Positions 42,401 to 50,901 of a stretch of DNA of 64,000 nucleotides are shown one piece after another; the stretch's first letter is position 1; each line of letters starts with the position of its first letter. The stretch spans positions 1 to 64,000 of the forward strand of contig DAIDKS010000031.1 of NCBI GenBank assembly GCA_027449885.1. The letters are read 5' to 3'. This DNA comes from Acidimicrobiaceae bacterium (GTDB lineage Bacteria > Actinomycetota > Acidimicrobiia > Acidimicrobiales > RAAP-2). A program made the translations under genes and the position numbers. The notes below the pieces were generated by a model, which made no database searches, was not told the DNA's origin, and worked only from the letters and a program-made list of their open reading frames with translations.

Positions 42401-42587
42401 GGCTCCCCCTCTCGCGCGGCGTCGCCGCGCCTCACGACGTCGCGGCTCGCCGAGGTTCGTCCACGGCGCAGCGGGGGGTGTCGCCGCTCGCGCTCGGCTG
42501 GGCCGGCGTCGCCTTCGGTCTACACCCCCCGCGACCCTCCCGGCGGATCGGGTGGCCCGGTCGTCGCCGCCACCGCGTCCGCCCGGC

Positions 42588-43130
42588 TCAGCCCGAGGTG
42601 GTGGGCGGGGGCGCAGACGTGGTCGTAGTCGAGGTCGGTCGGCCGTAGCAGCTGGCGACCGTGGGGTGGTACCCCGTACGCGTCACTCGCAGGGTCACCA
42701 CGTCGACGGTTCCCGCGGGCGACGTCCCCGTGAACTCGAACCACGGAGTCGTCGGGCCACACCGGTAGTTCGCGCGCGGGCCCCGATATCCACCCTGGTG
42801 CAGGACGCGGATGTTCGGCCCGCTCACGGTCATGTCGAGCGCGTAGAGGAGCTGTCCGCTCGACGAGGCGAAGTAGACGTCGTACTGCATCCAGGGGAAT
42901 CGTGCGCCCGGAGGCGGCGTCACGGCGAGATCGAGCGGCGCCCCGGCCCTGGCGGCGACGAGTCGCGGCGCCCCGTCGTACATCACGATCGGCCAGCGCG
43001 CGTAGGCCACCGGCACCACCCGGACGACGACCCGTTGGAGGGCCGAGGGTCCCGCCACCGCGGGCGTCGCGACGAGCGGCGCACTCACGAGGGCCAGCGC
43101 GCTGGCGAGAGGGGCAAGGAATCTTCGCAT
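42588..43130 (-). CDS. Small secreted protein with Thr/Pro-rich tail
   Basis: 180 residues from ATG 43130. A perfect ribosome-binding site (GGAGGTGA) stands four bases before it. Signal peptide 1-31 (FLAPLASALALVSAPLVATPAVA). The mature part is beta-rich, with one Cys pair (YRCGPTTPW, ASCYGR), and ends in TSTTTTSAPPPTTSG, like many wall-exposed actinobacterial proteins. No family recognised. The gene stands 187 bases from the next secreted-protein gene and 80 bases from metF. Confidence 0.7.
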   Translation of the reverse strand: MRRFLAPLASALALVSAPLVATPAVAGPSALQRVVVRVVPVAYARWPIVMYDGAPRLVAARAGAPLDLAVTPPPGARFPWMQYDVYFASSSGQLLYALDMTVSGPNIRVLHQGGYRGPRANYRCGPTTPWFEFTGTSPAGTVDVVTLRVTRTGYHPTVASCYGRPTSTTTTSAPPPTTSG

Positions 43131-43134
43131 CGCA

Positions 43135-43142
43135 TCACCTCC
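43135..43142 (-). promoter_or_regulatory. Full-length ribosome-binding site
   Basis: GGAGGTGA matches eight bases of the anti-Shine-Dalgarno sequence, four bases before ATG 43130, and decides between two nearby ATGs that lie in different frames. Confidence 0.65.
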
Positions 43143-43210
43143 CGGGTCCGAGGGTCCTGCCCGCAGGATAGGACCCCCTCGGCCGCCGTGCACCGGGCGG
43201 CCGGAGGTTC

Positions 43211-44059
43211 CTAGGGGCCGAAGAGGGCGGCGTGGATCTCGCGGGTCGCGCTCGAGCGGTTCAGGGTGTAGAAGTGCAGGCCCGGGGCGCCGCGAGCGAG
43301 CAGCTCGGCCGAGAGCTCGGTGGCGGCGGCGATCCCCTCGGCCCGGACCGCAGCCGGACCCCCCCGCTCGCTCGCCCGCTCGAGGCGCGCGACGAGCTCG
43401 GCCGGCACGGCCGCGCCCATCTCCCCCATCCGCGGGATCGAGCGCAGGGACGTCACGGGCATGATCCCGGGCAGGACGGGCTTCGCGACCCCGAGTTCGG
43501 CGAGCTCGGCGACGAGGTCGCTCCACTCGTCGGGGCGGAAGAAGAACTGGGTGATGGCGAAGTCGGCCCGGGCGAGCTTCTCCGCCAGGTGACGCCGGTC
43601 GCTCGCCCGATCCGGGGAGCGGGGGTGTCCCGCCGGGTGGGCGGCCACCCCCACGCTGAACTCCCCCACCCCGCGGGCGAGCTCCACGAGCTCGAGGGCG
43701 TAGGTGAGCTCGGTCGGCCCCTCGCCGGGGACGTGATCGCCGCCCAGGGCCATGATGTTCTCGATCCCGGCGTCGCGGTAGCGCTCGAGGACCTCGGCGA
43801 GCTCACGACGGCGGTGACCCGCGAGGACGACGTGGGCGACGGCGGTCAGCCGCCCCTCGCGCTGGACCCGGGTCACCAGGTCGAAGGTGCGCTGGCGCGA
43901 GGCCCCGCCCCCGCGGTAGGTGACCGAGACGAAGGAGGGCGCCAGGGGGACGAGGTCCTCGAGGGCGGTCCCGAGCGTCGCCGACTCCTCGTCGGTCTTC
44001 GGCGGGAAGAACTCGAACGAGCGGGTCACCCCCGCCCGCAGCAGGGCGTCGACGCGCAC
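43211..44059 (-). CDS. metF: 5,10-methylenetetrahydrofolate reductase
   Basis: 282 residues from GTG 44059, four bases after the cupin gene stop. It reduces 5,10-methylene-THF to 5-methyl-THF for methionine synthesis, with FAD. Motifs are FEFFPPKTDEE near the start, SVTYRGGG, and ALGGDHVPGEG near 110. The later part follows the MetF barrel (ARADFAITQFFFRPDEW, LPGIMPV, GLHFYTLNRS). Last gene of an eight-gene leftward set that starts with the cobalamin-binding domain gene. FolD, which makes its substrate, is two genes upstream. Confidence 0.95.
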   Translation of the reverse strand: MRVDALLRAGVTRSFEFFPPKTDEESATLGTALEDLVPLAPSFVSVTYRGGGASRQRTFDLVTRVQREGRLTAVAHVVLAGHRRRELAEVLERYRDAGIENIMALGGDHVPGEGPTELTYALELVELARGVGEFSVGVAAHPAGHPRSPDRASDRRHLAEKLARADFAITQFFFRPDEWSDLVAELAELGVAKPVLPGIMPVTSLRSIPRMGEMGAAVPAELVARLERASERGGPAAVRAEGIAAATELSAELLARGAPGLHFYTLNRSSATREIHAALFGP

Positions 44060-44063
44060 GGCC

Positions 44064-44426
44064 CTAGGCGCGCCCGTAGTCGTCCGACAGCCGCTCGATG
44101 TCGTCCTCGCCGAAGTACGTCCCGGTCTGGACCTCGATGAACACGACGGGCTCGACCCCCCGGTTCTCGCAGCGGTGCGCCTGGGTGCGGGCGACGTCGA
44201 CGCTCTCGCCGGGCCCGACCTCACGCTCGACGCCGTCGAGGGTCACGATCGCCCGTCCGGCGACGACGAACCAGTGCTCGGCGCGGTGCTGGTGGCGCTG
44301 GTAGCTGAGTCGCCCCCCCGGGGCCACGACGATGCGCTTCACCTTGTGGTCGGTGGCCTCGTCGTCGAGCACCACGTAGGTGCCCCAGGGCCGCTCGTCG
44401 AACTCGCGTCCGCGGTCGTCTCTCAT
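44064..44426 (-). CDS. Mannose-6-phosphate isomerase type II-like cupin
   Basis: 120 residues from ATG 44426, overlapping the folD stop (ATGA). It matches the small C-terminal cupin of type II phosphomannose isomerase/GDP-mannose pyrophosphorylase (RPWGTYVVL, SYQRHQHRAEHWFVV, IEVQTGTYFGEDDIERLSDDYGR). Metal ligands are H45, H47, E50 and H84 (TQAHRCEN). A free-standing copy may isomerise mannose-6-phosphate and fructose-6-phosphate, feeding GDP-mannose. It has no obvious tie to folate metabolism; the location between folD and metF is odd. Confidence 0.87.
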   Translation of the reverse strand: MRDDRGREFDERPWGTYVVLDDEATDHKVKRIVVAPGGRLSYQRHQHRAEHWFVVAGRAIVTLDGVEREVGPGESVDVARTQAHRCENRGVEPVVFIEVQTGTYFGEDDIERLSDDYGRA

Positions 44427-45277
44427 CGCGTCCTCTCCGCGGCGAGGACCGCGTTCCTCACCAGCATCGCACGGGTCATCGGGCCGACGCCACCGAGGCG
44501 GGGCGTCACCCACCCGGCGACCTCGGCGACGTCGTCGGCGAGGTCGGAGAGGAGGCGGCGCCCCTCGAAGCTGGTGCCGGCCCCGACGACGGCCGCCCCC
44601 GGGCGGACCATGTCGGCGCGGACGAGACCGGCCGACCCCGCGGCGGCCACCACGACGTCGCCGAGCCGGGTGAGGGCGCCGAGGTCCGCGACCCCGGTGT
44701 GGGCGATGGTGACGGCCGCGTTGCAGCCGGGCCGCTTCGAGCTGAGGAGCAGGGCGAGGGGCCGGCCGATGGTGAGCCCGCGGCCCACGATCACGACGTG
44801 GCGGCCCTCGACGGGCACGTCGTAGGCGGCGAGCAGCTCGACGATGCCGGCCGGGGTGCAGGGCAGGGGCCCCGGGGCGCCCATCACCAGGCGGCCGAGG
44901 TTGGTCGGGTGCAGGCCGTCGACGTCCTTCGCCGGGTCGACGCGCAGGAGGGCGCGCTCCTCGTCGAGCCCACCGGGCAGGGGCAGCTGGACGAGGATCG
45001 ACTGGACCTCGGGGTCGGCGTTCATCTCGTCGATCACCCCCTCGACGTCGGCCTGGGTGGCCGAGGAGGGCAGGTGGCGGTGGACCGAGGTGACCCCGAC
45101 CTCGGCGCAGTCGGCGTGCTTCATCTCCACGTAGCGGGCGCTCGAGTGGTCGTCGCCGACGAGGATCGTCCCGAGGCCGACGCCGCGCCCCTGGGCCCTC
45201 AGCCGGGCGACGCGGTCGGCCAGCTCCATCTTCATCCGGGCGGCGACGCGCTCGCCGTCGAGCAGGGTGGCGGTCAT
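44423..45277 (-). CDS. folD: Bifunctional methylene-THF dehydrogenase/cyclohydrolase
   Basis: 284 residues, the standard FolD size. It interconverts 5,10-methylene-, methenyl- and 10-formyl-THF with NADP. The catalytic Y49 and K53 are in ARYVEMKHAD, the substrate loop is VQLPLPGG, and the dinucleotide turn is VVIVGRGLTIGRPL, with KDVDGLHPTN. It supplies 10-formyl-THF for PurN and PurH upstream, and methylene-THF for MetF downstream. Seven bases after purH. Confidence 0.97.
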   Translation of the reverse strand: MTATLLDGERVAARMKMELADRVARLRAQGRGVGLGTILVGDDHSSARYVEMKHADCAEVGVTSVHRHLPSSATQADVEGVIDEMNADPEVQSILVQLPLPGGLDEERALLRVDPAKDVDGLHPTNLGRLVMGAPGPLPCTPAGIVELLAAYDVPVEGRHVVIVGRGLTIGRPLALLLSSKRPGCNAAVTIAHTGVADLGALTRLGDVVVAAAGSAGLVRADMVRPGAAVVGAGTSFEGRRLLSDLADDVAEVAGWVTPRLGGVGPMTRAMLVRNAVLAAERTR

Positions 45278-45284
45278 GGCTCTC

Positions 45285-46826
45285 CTAGTGTCGGAAGTGG
45301 CGCTCGCCAGTCATCACCATGGCGATCCCGGCCGCCTCGGCGGCGGCCACGACCTCGGCGTCGCGGACCGAGCCCCCGGGCTGGGCGACGGCGCTGACCC
45401 CGGCGCTCGCCAGGCTCTCGAGCCCGTCGGCGAAGGGGAAGAAGGCGTCGGAGGCGGCGGCGGCCCCGCGGGCTCGCTCACCGGCCTTGTCGAGGGCGAT
45501 GCGCGCGGCGACCACGCGGGACTGCTGGCCCGCGCCGACTCCCACGGTGACCCCGTCCCTCACCACGACGATGGCGTTCGAGGTCGTGCGGGCGCAGACG
45601 CGCCAGGCGAGGACGAGGTCCCGCATCTCCGACGCGCTCGGCGTCCGGGTCGTCGCCCGCGACCACCCGGCCGGGTCGGCGAGCAGCTCGTCGGGCGACT
45701 GGACGAGCGCGGTGTCGCCGACGGTGCGGATGGCGCGTCCGAGGGGCTCGGGCGCCGGGGCGGCGAGCAGGCGGGTGGCCTTGCGGCGGGCCCGCAGCGT
45801 CTCGATCGCGCCGGGGCTGAAGGAGCGGGCGATGATGACGTCGGCCTGGGGGCCGGTCGCGACCCGGGCCGCGAGGTCGTCGTCGACGTCACCCGCGAGG
45901 GCGACGACGCCCCCGAAGGCCGACAGCGGGTCGGCGGCGAGGGCCGCGTCGTAGGCGGCGCCGAGGTCGTCGCCGTAGGCGGCCCCCGCGGCGTTCGCGT
46001 GCTTGATGATGGCGACGCTCGCCCGGTCGGGGACGTCGCCCGCCATCTCGTGGACCAGCCGCCAGGCGGCGTCGGCGTCGAAGAGGTTGAGGTAGGAGAG
46101 GGCGGTCCCCGCGTGCTGGGTGACGCCGTCCCACCACGGGTGGGTCCCCGCCACCCGGTAGCGCGCGCCGACCTGGTGGGGGTTCTCGCCGTAGCGGGTC
46201 ACCTCGGCCCGCTCGAGGGTGAGGTGGATCGTCGGAGGGAGCACGCGCTCGGCCTCGTCGGGGGTGGGCCCGAGCACGCCCCCACCGTCGAGCCAGGCGA
46301 CGATCTCGGCGTCGTAGGCGGCCGTGTGGGCGAAGGCCGCACGGGCCAGGCGGTGGCGCGTCGCGTCGCTGAGCGACCCCGACGCCGCGAGCTCGGCGAG
46401 GACCTCCCCGTACTGGGCCGGGCTGGTGAGGACCCCCACGTGGGCGTGGTTCTTCGCCGCGGCGCGCACCATCGTGGGGCCGCCCACGTCGATGAGCTCG
46501 ATCGAGGGGTTCGCGCGGAAGGGGTAGAGGTTGCAGACCACGAGGTCGATCGGGGTGATCCCGTGCTCGGCGAGGGTCGCGAGGTGCTCGGGTCGGGAGC
46601 GGTCCGCGAGGATCGCCCCGTGGATCGCCGGGTGCAGCGTCTTCACCCGGCCGTCCAGCATCTCGGGGAATCCCGTCACCTCGGCGACGTCGCGGTGCGC
46701 GATCCCGGCCGCCGCGAGGGCGCTCGCCGTGCCGCCGGAGGCGACGAGCTCGACGCCGAGCCCCGCGAGCCCGCGGGCCAGGTCCTCGAGTCCCGTCTTG
46801 TCCCAGACGCTGAGCAGCGCGCGCAT
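45285..46826 (-). CDS. purH: Bifunctional AICAR formyltransferase/IMP cyclohydrolase
   Basis: 513 residues. It carries the last two steps of IMP synthesis. The N-terminal cyclohydrolase domain (MGS fold) has SVWDKTGLEDLARGLA, ELVASGGTASAL and DGRVKTLHPAIHGAIL. The C-terminal transformylase has KHANAAGAAYGDDL and SDAFFPFADGLE, and the C-terminus ends VAQPGGSVRD and VMTGERHFRH as usual. Translation is coupled to purN through TGATG. Confidence 0.97.
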   Translation of the reverse strand: MRALLSVWDKTGLEDLARGLAGLGVELVASGGTASALAAAGIAHRDVAEVTGFPEMLDGRVKTLHPAIHGAILADRSRPEHLATLAEHGITPIDLVVCNLYPFRANPSIELIDVGGPTMVRAAAKNHAHVGVLTSPAQYGEVLAELAASGSLSDATRHRLARAAFAHTAAYDAEIVAWLDGGGVLGPTPDEAERVLPPTIHLTLERAEVTRYGENPHQVGARYRVAGTHPWWDGVTQHAGTALSYLNLFDADAAWRLVHEMAGDVPDRASVAIIKHANAAGAAYGDDLGAAYDAALAADPLSAFGGVVALAGDVDDDLAARVATGPQADVIIARSFSPGAIETLRARRKATRLLAAPAPEPLGRAIRTVGDTALVQSPDELLADPAGWSRATTRTPSASEMRDLVLAWRVCARTTSNAIVVVRDGVTVGVGAGQQSRVVAARIALDKAGERARGAAAASDAFFPFADGLESLASAGVSAVAQPGGSVRDAEVVAAAEAAGIAMVMTGERHFRH

Positions 46827-47434
46827 CAGATCTCTCCCGCCACGTCGGCCGGCGCCCCTCCTCGGGCGACGGCCGCCATCACCCTAGCCACGACCCGGGG
46901 GTAGAGGACTCGCTCGACGGCCTTGATCCGCTCGTGCAGGACGGCCTCGGTGTCGCCGGGCTCGACCGGCACCCGGGCCCGGGCGAGGATCGGCCCGTCG
47001 TCGAGGGCCTCGGTCGCCACGTGGACCGTGCATCCGGTCTCGGGGACCCCGGCCGCGAGGGCGGCCGCGACCGCGTGCCAGCCCCGGAACTCCGGCAGCA
47101 GGCTCGGGTGCGTGTTGAGCACCCGCCCGGGGAAGGCGGCGTGGAAGGGGGCGGCGAGCACCGTGCCGAAGCCGGCCATCGCCACGAGGTCGATCCCCGA
47201 CTCCGCGAGCGCCGCGGCGAGGGCCGCGCTGTAGGCCGCGCGGTCGAAGCCCGGTCCGAAGCCCCCGAAGTCGGCCCGGTCGACGAGGCGGGTCGGGATC
47301 CCCGACCGCGCCGCGACCTCCAGTCCGCGGCAGGGTCGGTCGGCCGCCACCAGGGCGACCTCGAGGTCGGCCTCGACCATCGCCTCGAGGATGGTGCCCG
47401 ATCCGGACACCAGCACGGCGAGCCGGACGCTCAA
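46826..47434 (-). CDS. purN: Phosphoribosylglycinamide formyltransferase
   Basis: 202 residues from a TTG overlapping the sucD stop (TTGA). The product starts [14 protein letters not shown] with the phosphate-binding loop. It formylates GAR using 10-formyl-THF. The catalytic Asn and His are in VLNTHPSLLPEFRG, and the Asp in GCTVHVATEALDDGPIL. An in-frame GTG six codons on would cut the first strand, so TTG is preferred. It is followed by purH; folate supply comes from folD. Confidence 0.92.
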   Translation of the reverse strand: MSVRLAVLVSGSGTILEAMVEADLEVALVAADRPCRGLEVAARSGIPTRLVDRADFGGFGPGFDRAAYSAALAAALAESGIDLVAMAGFGTVLAAPFHAAFPGRVLNTHPSLLPEFRGWHAVAAALAAGVPETGCTVHVATEALDDGPILARARVPVEPGDTEAVLHERIKAVERVLYPRVVARVMAAVARGGAPADVAGEI

Positions 47435-48321
47435 CCGGCGAGCGTCCGGACGATCTCGACCATCTTTTCGCCGGCCTCGGTCGGGTTCTGGCAGACGTGG
47501 ACGCCGGCCTCGGCGAGGGCGGCCATCTTCGCCTGGGCCGTGCCCTTCGAGCCCGAGATGATCGCCCCGGCGTGGCCCATCTTGCGGCCGGCCGGCGCGG
47601 TCACGCCCGCGATGTAGGCGACGACCGGCTTGGTCATGTGGGCCTTGATCCACTCGGCCGCCCGCTCCTCCTCCGAACCGCCGATCTCGCCGATCATCAT
47701 GACCGCGCGCGTCTCGGGGTCGGCCTCGAAGGCCGCCAGGCAGTCGATGAAGTTGGTGCCCGGCACCGGGTCGCCCCCGATGCCCACGCAGGTCGTCTGG
47801 CCGATGCCCTGCTGGCTGAGCTCGTGGAGGGCCTGGTAGGTGAGGGTCCCCGAGCGCGACACGATGCCCACCGGCCCACCGGGCAGGGCGATGTCCCCCG
47901 AGGTGATGCCGATGTTGCACTTGCCGGGGCTGATGATGCCCGGGCAGTTCGGGCCGAGGAGGCGCACCCCCGGGAACTCGGCCACCAGGCGGTTGTAGGT
48001 GCGGGCCTCGTCGTGGGCCGGGATGCCCTCGGTGATGCACACGATGAAGGTGATGCCGCCCTGGGCCGCCTCGATGATGGCGTCGGCCGCGAAGCGCGGG
48101 GGCACCACGACGAAGGAGGCCGTCGCCCCGGTCGCCGCGACGGCCTCGCCGACCGTGTCGTAGACGGGGATGCCGTCCACGTCGGTGCCGCCCTTGCCCG
48201 GGGTCACGCCCGCGACGACCCGGGTGCCGTAGTCGCGGTTGCGCAGGCCGTGGAAGCGTCCCTGGCCCCCGGTGAGGCCCTGGACGATGACCTTGGTGTT
48301 CTCGTCTACGAAGATGCTCAT
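47431..48321 (-). CDS. sucD: Succinyl-CoA synthetase, alpha subunit
   Basis: 296 residues. It makes succinate, CoA and a nucleoside triphosphate from succinyl-CoA. The CoA-binding Rossmann motif is [13 protein letters not shown] (14-26), [13 protein letters not shown]. The phosphohistidine is in [13 protein letters not shown] near residue 250. Partner sucC is eight bases upstream. The stop codon is the start of purN. Confidence 0.96.
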   Translation of the reverse strand: MSIFVDENTKVIVQGLTGGQGRFHGLRNRDYGTRVVAGVTPGKGGTDVDGIPVYDTVGEAVAATGATASFVVVPPRFAADAIIEAAQGGITFIVCITEGIPAHDEARTYNRLVAEFPGVRLLGPNCPGIISPGKCNIGITSGDIALPGGPVGIVSRSGTLTYQALHELSQQGIGQTTCVGIGGDPVPGTNFIDCLAAFEADPETRAVMMIGEIGGSEEERAAEWIKAHMTKPVVAYIAGVTAPAGRKMGHAGAIISGSKGTAQAKMAALAEAGVHVCQNPTEAGEKMVEIVRTLAG

Positions 48322-48329
48322 GGTGTTCC

Positions 48330-49472
48330 TCAGGCGTTCGCCAGCGCGACCGCCCGGCGGGCGGCGTCCAGCATGGTGGGCTCGGTCATCAGTCGGTCGT
48401 TGAGGTGCGGCGCGAGGATCGCGCGGCCCTCGGTGGCGTTGGTGCCGTCGAGGCGCAGGACGATCGGCGAGGCGATCTCGACGCGCGAGAGCGCCTCGAG
48501 GACGCCCTTCGCGACCTCGTCGACCCGGGTGATCCCGCCGAAGATGTTGACGAAGATCGCCCGCACCTTGGGGTCGGCGTTGATCACCTCGAGGGCGGCG
48601 GCCATCACGTCGGCGTTGGCGCCGCCGCCGATGTCGAGGAAGTTCGCCGCGGTGCCACCGACCTGGTTCACCACGTCGAGGGTCGACATGGCGAGGCCGG
48701 CGCCGTTGGCGATGATGCCGACGGTCCCGTCGAGGCCGATGTAGTTGAGGCCCTTCTCCTTCGCCATCTTCTCGCGCGGGTCCTCGGTCTCGGTCGCCCG
48801 GTACTCGTCCCACTCGGGGTGGCGGAACGAGGCGTTCTCGTCGAGGCTCACCTTGGCGTCGAGCGCGTGGACCCGGCCGTCCGGCGTGAAGACCAGCGGG
48901 TTGACCTCGGCGAGGTCGCAGTCGCCGTCCTCGTAGCAGCGGTAGAGGTGGACGAGGAGCTCGGCGGCCTGCTCGCGCGCGGCCATGGTCAGTCCGGCCT
49001 CGGCGACCCAGCGGCGGGCCGTCGCTAGGTCGAGCCCGAGGCGCGGGTCGATCGAGAGCATCGCGATGGCGTCGGGGTTCTCCGCCGCCACGACCTCGAT
49101 CTCGACGCCGCCCTGGGCCGAGAGCATCCCCAGGTGGACCTTGTTGGGTCGGTCCAGGGTGAACGAGGCGTAGTACTCCTCGGCGATGTCGGTGGCGTGC
49201 TCGACCCAGAGCCGACGCACCACGTGGCCCTTGATGTCGAGCCCGAGGATGTTGCCGGCGTGGGTGCGGACCTCGTCGACGTTGTCGGCCAGCTTGACGC
49301 CGCCGGCCTTGCCGCGCCCGCCCACCTTCACCTGGGCCTTCACGACGACGGGGTAGCCGACGCGCTCGGCGACCGCCACGGCCTCCTCCACGGTGTCGGC
49401 GACGCCGCCCGGCGACACCGCGATCCCGTAGCGCGCGAAGTACTGCTTGCCCTGGTACTCGAAGAGATCCAT
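48330..49472 (-). CDS. sucC: Succinyl-CoA synthetase, beta subunit (ADP-forming type)
   Basis: 380 residues. It has an N-terminal ATP-grasp fold (MDLFEYQGKQYFARYGI, VVKAQVKVGGRGKAGGVKLA, with the Lys/Arg nucleotide ligands) and a C-terminal succinate-binding domain (GTAANFLDIGGGANA, IFVNIFGGITRVDEVAKG, VLRLDGTNATEGRAIL). The family makes ATP or GTP; specificity cannot be told from the sequence. It lies 20 bases after the cobalamin-binding domain gene. Confidence 0.96.
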   Translation of the reverse strand: MDLFEYQGKQYFARYGIAVSPGGVADTVEEAVAVAERVGYPVVVKAQVKVGGRGKAGGVKLADNVDEVRTHAGNILGLDIKGHVVRRLWVEHATDIAEEYYASFTLDRPNKVHLGMLSAQGGVEIEVVAAENPDAIAMLSIDPRLGLDLATARRWVAEAGLTMAAREQAAELLVHLYRCYEDGDCDLAEVNPLVFTPDGRVHALDAKVSLDENASFRHPEWDEYRATETEDPREKMAKEKGLNYIGLDGTVGIIANGAGLAMSTLDVVNQVGGTAANFLDIGGGANADVMAAALEVINADPKVRAIFVNIFGGITRVDEVAKGVLEALSRVEIASPIVLRLDGTNATEGRAILAPHLNDRLMTEPTMLDAARRAVALANA

Positions 49473-49492
49473 GTCCCGCCTTCTTGTTGTGA

Positions 49493-49909
49493 TCAGCCCG
49501 ACGTCGCGCGATCACGCGCGTCGAGGGTCTCCTCCAGCCACGTCCCGATCGCCTCGAGGGACGATCCCGGGGTGAAGACCCGCGCCACCCCGGCCGCCTC
49601 GAGCGGCGCCACGTCGGCCTCGGGGATGATGCCCCCGACCACGACGACGACGTCCTCCCGACCGGCCGCGCGCAGCAGGTCCACGACCCGCGGCACGAGC
49701 ACGAGGTGGGCGCCCGAGAGCAGGGAGAGTCCGAGGGCGTCGGCGTCCTCCTGGACGACCGCCTGGACGACCTGCTCGGGCGTCTGGTGCAGACCGGTGT
49801 AGACGACCTCGAAGCCCGCGTCGCGCAACGCTCGCGCGATGACCTTGGCGCCGCGATCGTGCCCGTCGAGGCCGGGTTTGGCCACGACGACACGGTAGGT
49901 ACGCTGCAT
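49493..49909 (-). CDS. Stand-alone cobalamin-binding domain of methylmalonyl-CoA mutase type
   Basis: 138 residues, a complete B12-binding domain with the DxHxxG signature [11 protein letters not shown] (D15, H17, G20), plus the later [15 protein letters not shown] (SxL) and VVVGGIIP (GG) motifs. In split mutases (mutA-type small chain, archaeal or Clostridium-like) this domain works with a separate catalytic chain. Here that chain is not in the window. Next to sucCD, so feeding methylmalonyl-CoA into succinyl-CoA is a fair guess. It could also serve another mutase such as isobutyryl- or ethylmalonyl-CoA mutase. Confidence 0.85.
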   Translation of the reverse strand: MQRTYRVVVAKPGLDGHDRGAKVIARALRDAGFEVVYTGLHQTPEQVVQAVVQEDADALGLSLLSGAHLVLVPRVVDLLRAAGREDVVVVVGGIIPEADVAPLEAAGVARVFTPGSSLEAIGTWLEETLDARDRATSG

Positions 49910-49995
49910 CGGTCCTTCAGCATAGAGCGCGGGGGCGGGGACGCCCCGACGAGGCGCCCCGGGAGCGTTCCGTAGTGGGGGGTAGCGTAGGTGGA

Positions 49996-50901
49996 ATGGC
50001 CGACGCCCCCGTCACTCGCGGACCGGTGCGGGCGCTGGCCTCGGCCCTGCGGCCCGTCCAGTGGCTGAAGAACGGGCTCATCGTGGTCGCCCCGGTGGCC
50101 GCCGGCATGGCGACCGACGCCGACGTGGTGCGCCACACCGGGGCCGCCTTCCTCTGCTTCTGCGCCGCGGCCTCGGCCATCTACCTCATCAACGACGTCC
50201 GCGACGCCCCGGCCGACCGCGTCCACCCCACCAAGCGCTACCGGGCGATCGCCGCCGGCCAGCTCTCCCCCGCGGCCGCCGTCGCGGCCGCCGTCGTCCT
50301 GCTGGTCGTCGCCTTCACGCTGCCCCTCGCCCTCTGGCAGCCCGAGGGCCTCTACCTCGTCCTCGCCCTCTACGTGGCGATCCACCTCGCCTACAACTTC
50401 GGGCTGAAGGAGGTCCCGGTCCTCGAGCTCGCCGCCGTCGCGAGCGGCTTCTTCCTGCGCGCCTACGCCGGCGCCGTCGCCAGCCACATCGGGGTCTCCA
50501 TCTGGTTCCTCTCGGTCATCAGCTTCGGGGCCCTCTTCCTCGTGGTGGGCAAGCGCTCGAGCGAGCTGACCCACGTCGGCCGGGGGGCGACCCGCAAGGT
50601 CCTCGCCGAGTACAGCCCCGACTTCCTCCACTCGGCCCTCACCATGTCGGCGACCGTCGTCGTGACGACCTATCTCCTGTGGGCCTTCGAGACGACGCCG
50701 GGCGGGCTCTCCACGCTGCGCCACCACATCGTCCCGATCCGGCTCTCGATCGTCCCCGTGGTGCTGGCGATCCTCTACGTGATGCGGGCGGCCGAGACGA
50801 CCGAGGGCCAGTCGCCCGAGGACCTCCTCTACCGCAACCGGGTCGTCCAGTCCCTCGGCCTGCTCTGGGCCGCGCTCCTCTACATCGGGATCTACCGGTG
50901 A
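49996..50901 (+). CDS. Decaprenyl-phosphate phosphoribosyltransferase (UbiA superfamily)
   Basis: 301 residues from ATG 49996. It moves 5-phosphoribose from PRPP to decaprenyl phosphate, the first step to the arabinan donor DPA (mycobacterial Rv3806c). The NDxxDxxxD motif is [12 protein letters not shown] (N66, D67, D70, D74), and the second site is [20 protein letters not shown]. About nine helices. TAGCGT at 49983-49988 ends seven bases before the start, so the mRNA may be nearly leaderless. DprE1 overlaps its stop by four bases (GTGA). Confidence 0.93.
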   Translation: MADAPVTRGPVRALASALRPVQWLKNGLIVVAPVAAGMATDADVVRHTGAAFLCFCAAASAIYLINDVRDAPADRVHPTKRYRAIAAGQLSPAAAVAAAVVLLVVAFTLPLALWQPEGLYLVLALYVAIHLAYNFGLKEVPVLELAAVASGFFLRAYAGAVASHIGVSIWFLSVISFGALFLVVGKRSSELTHVGRGATRKVLAEYSPDFLHSALTMSATVVVTTYLLWAFETTPGGLSTLRHHIVPIRLSIVPVVLAILYVMRAAETTEGQSPEDLLYRNRVVQSLGLLWAALLYIGIYR

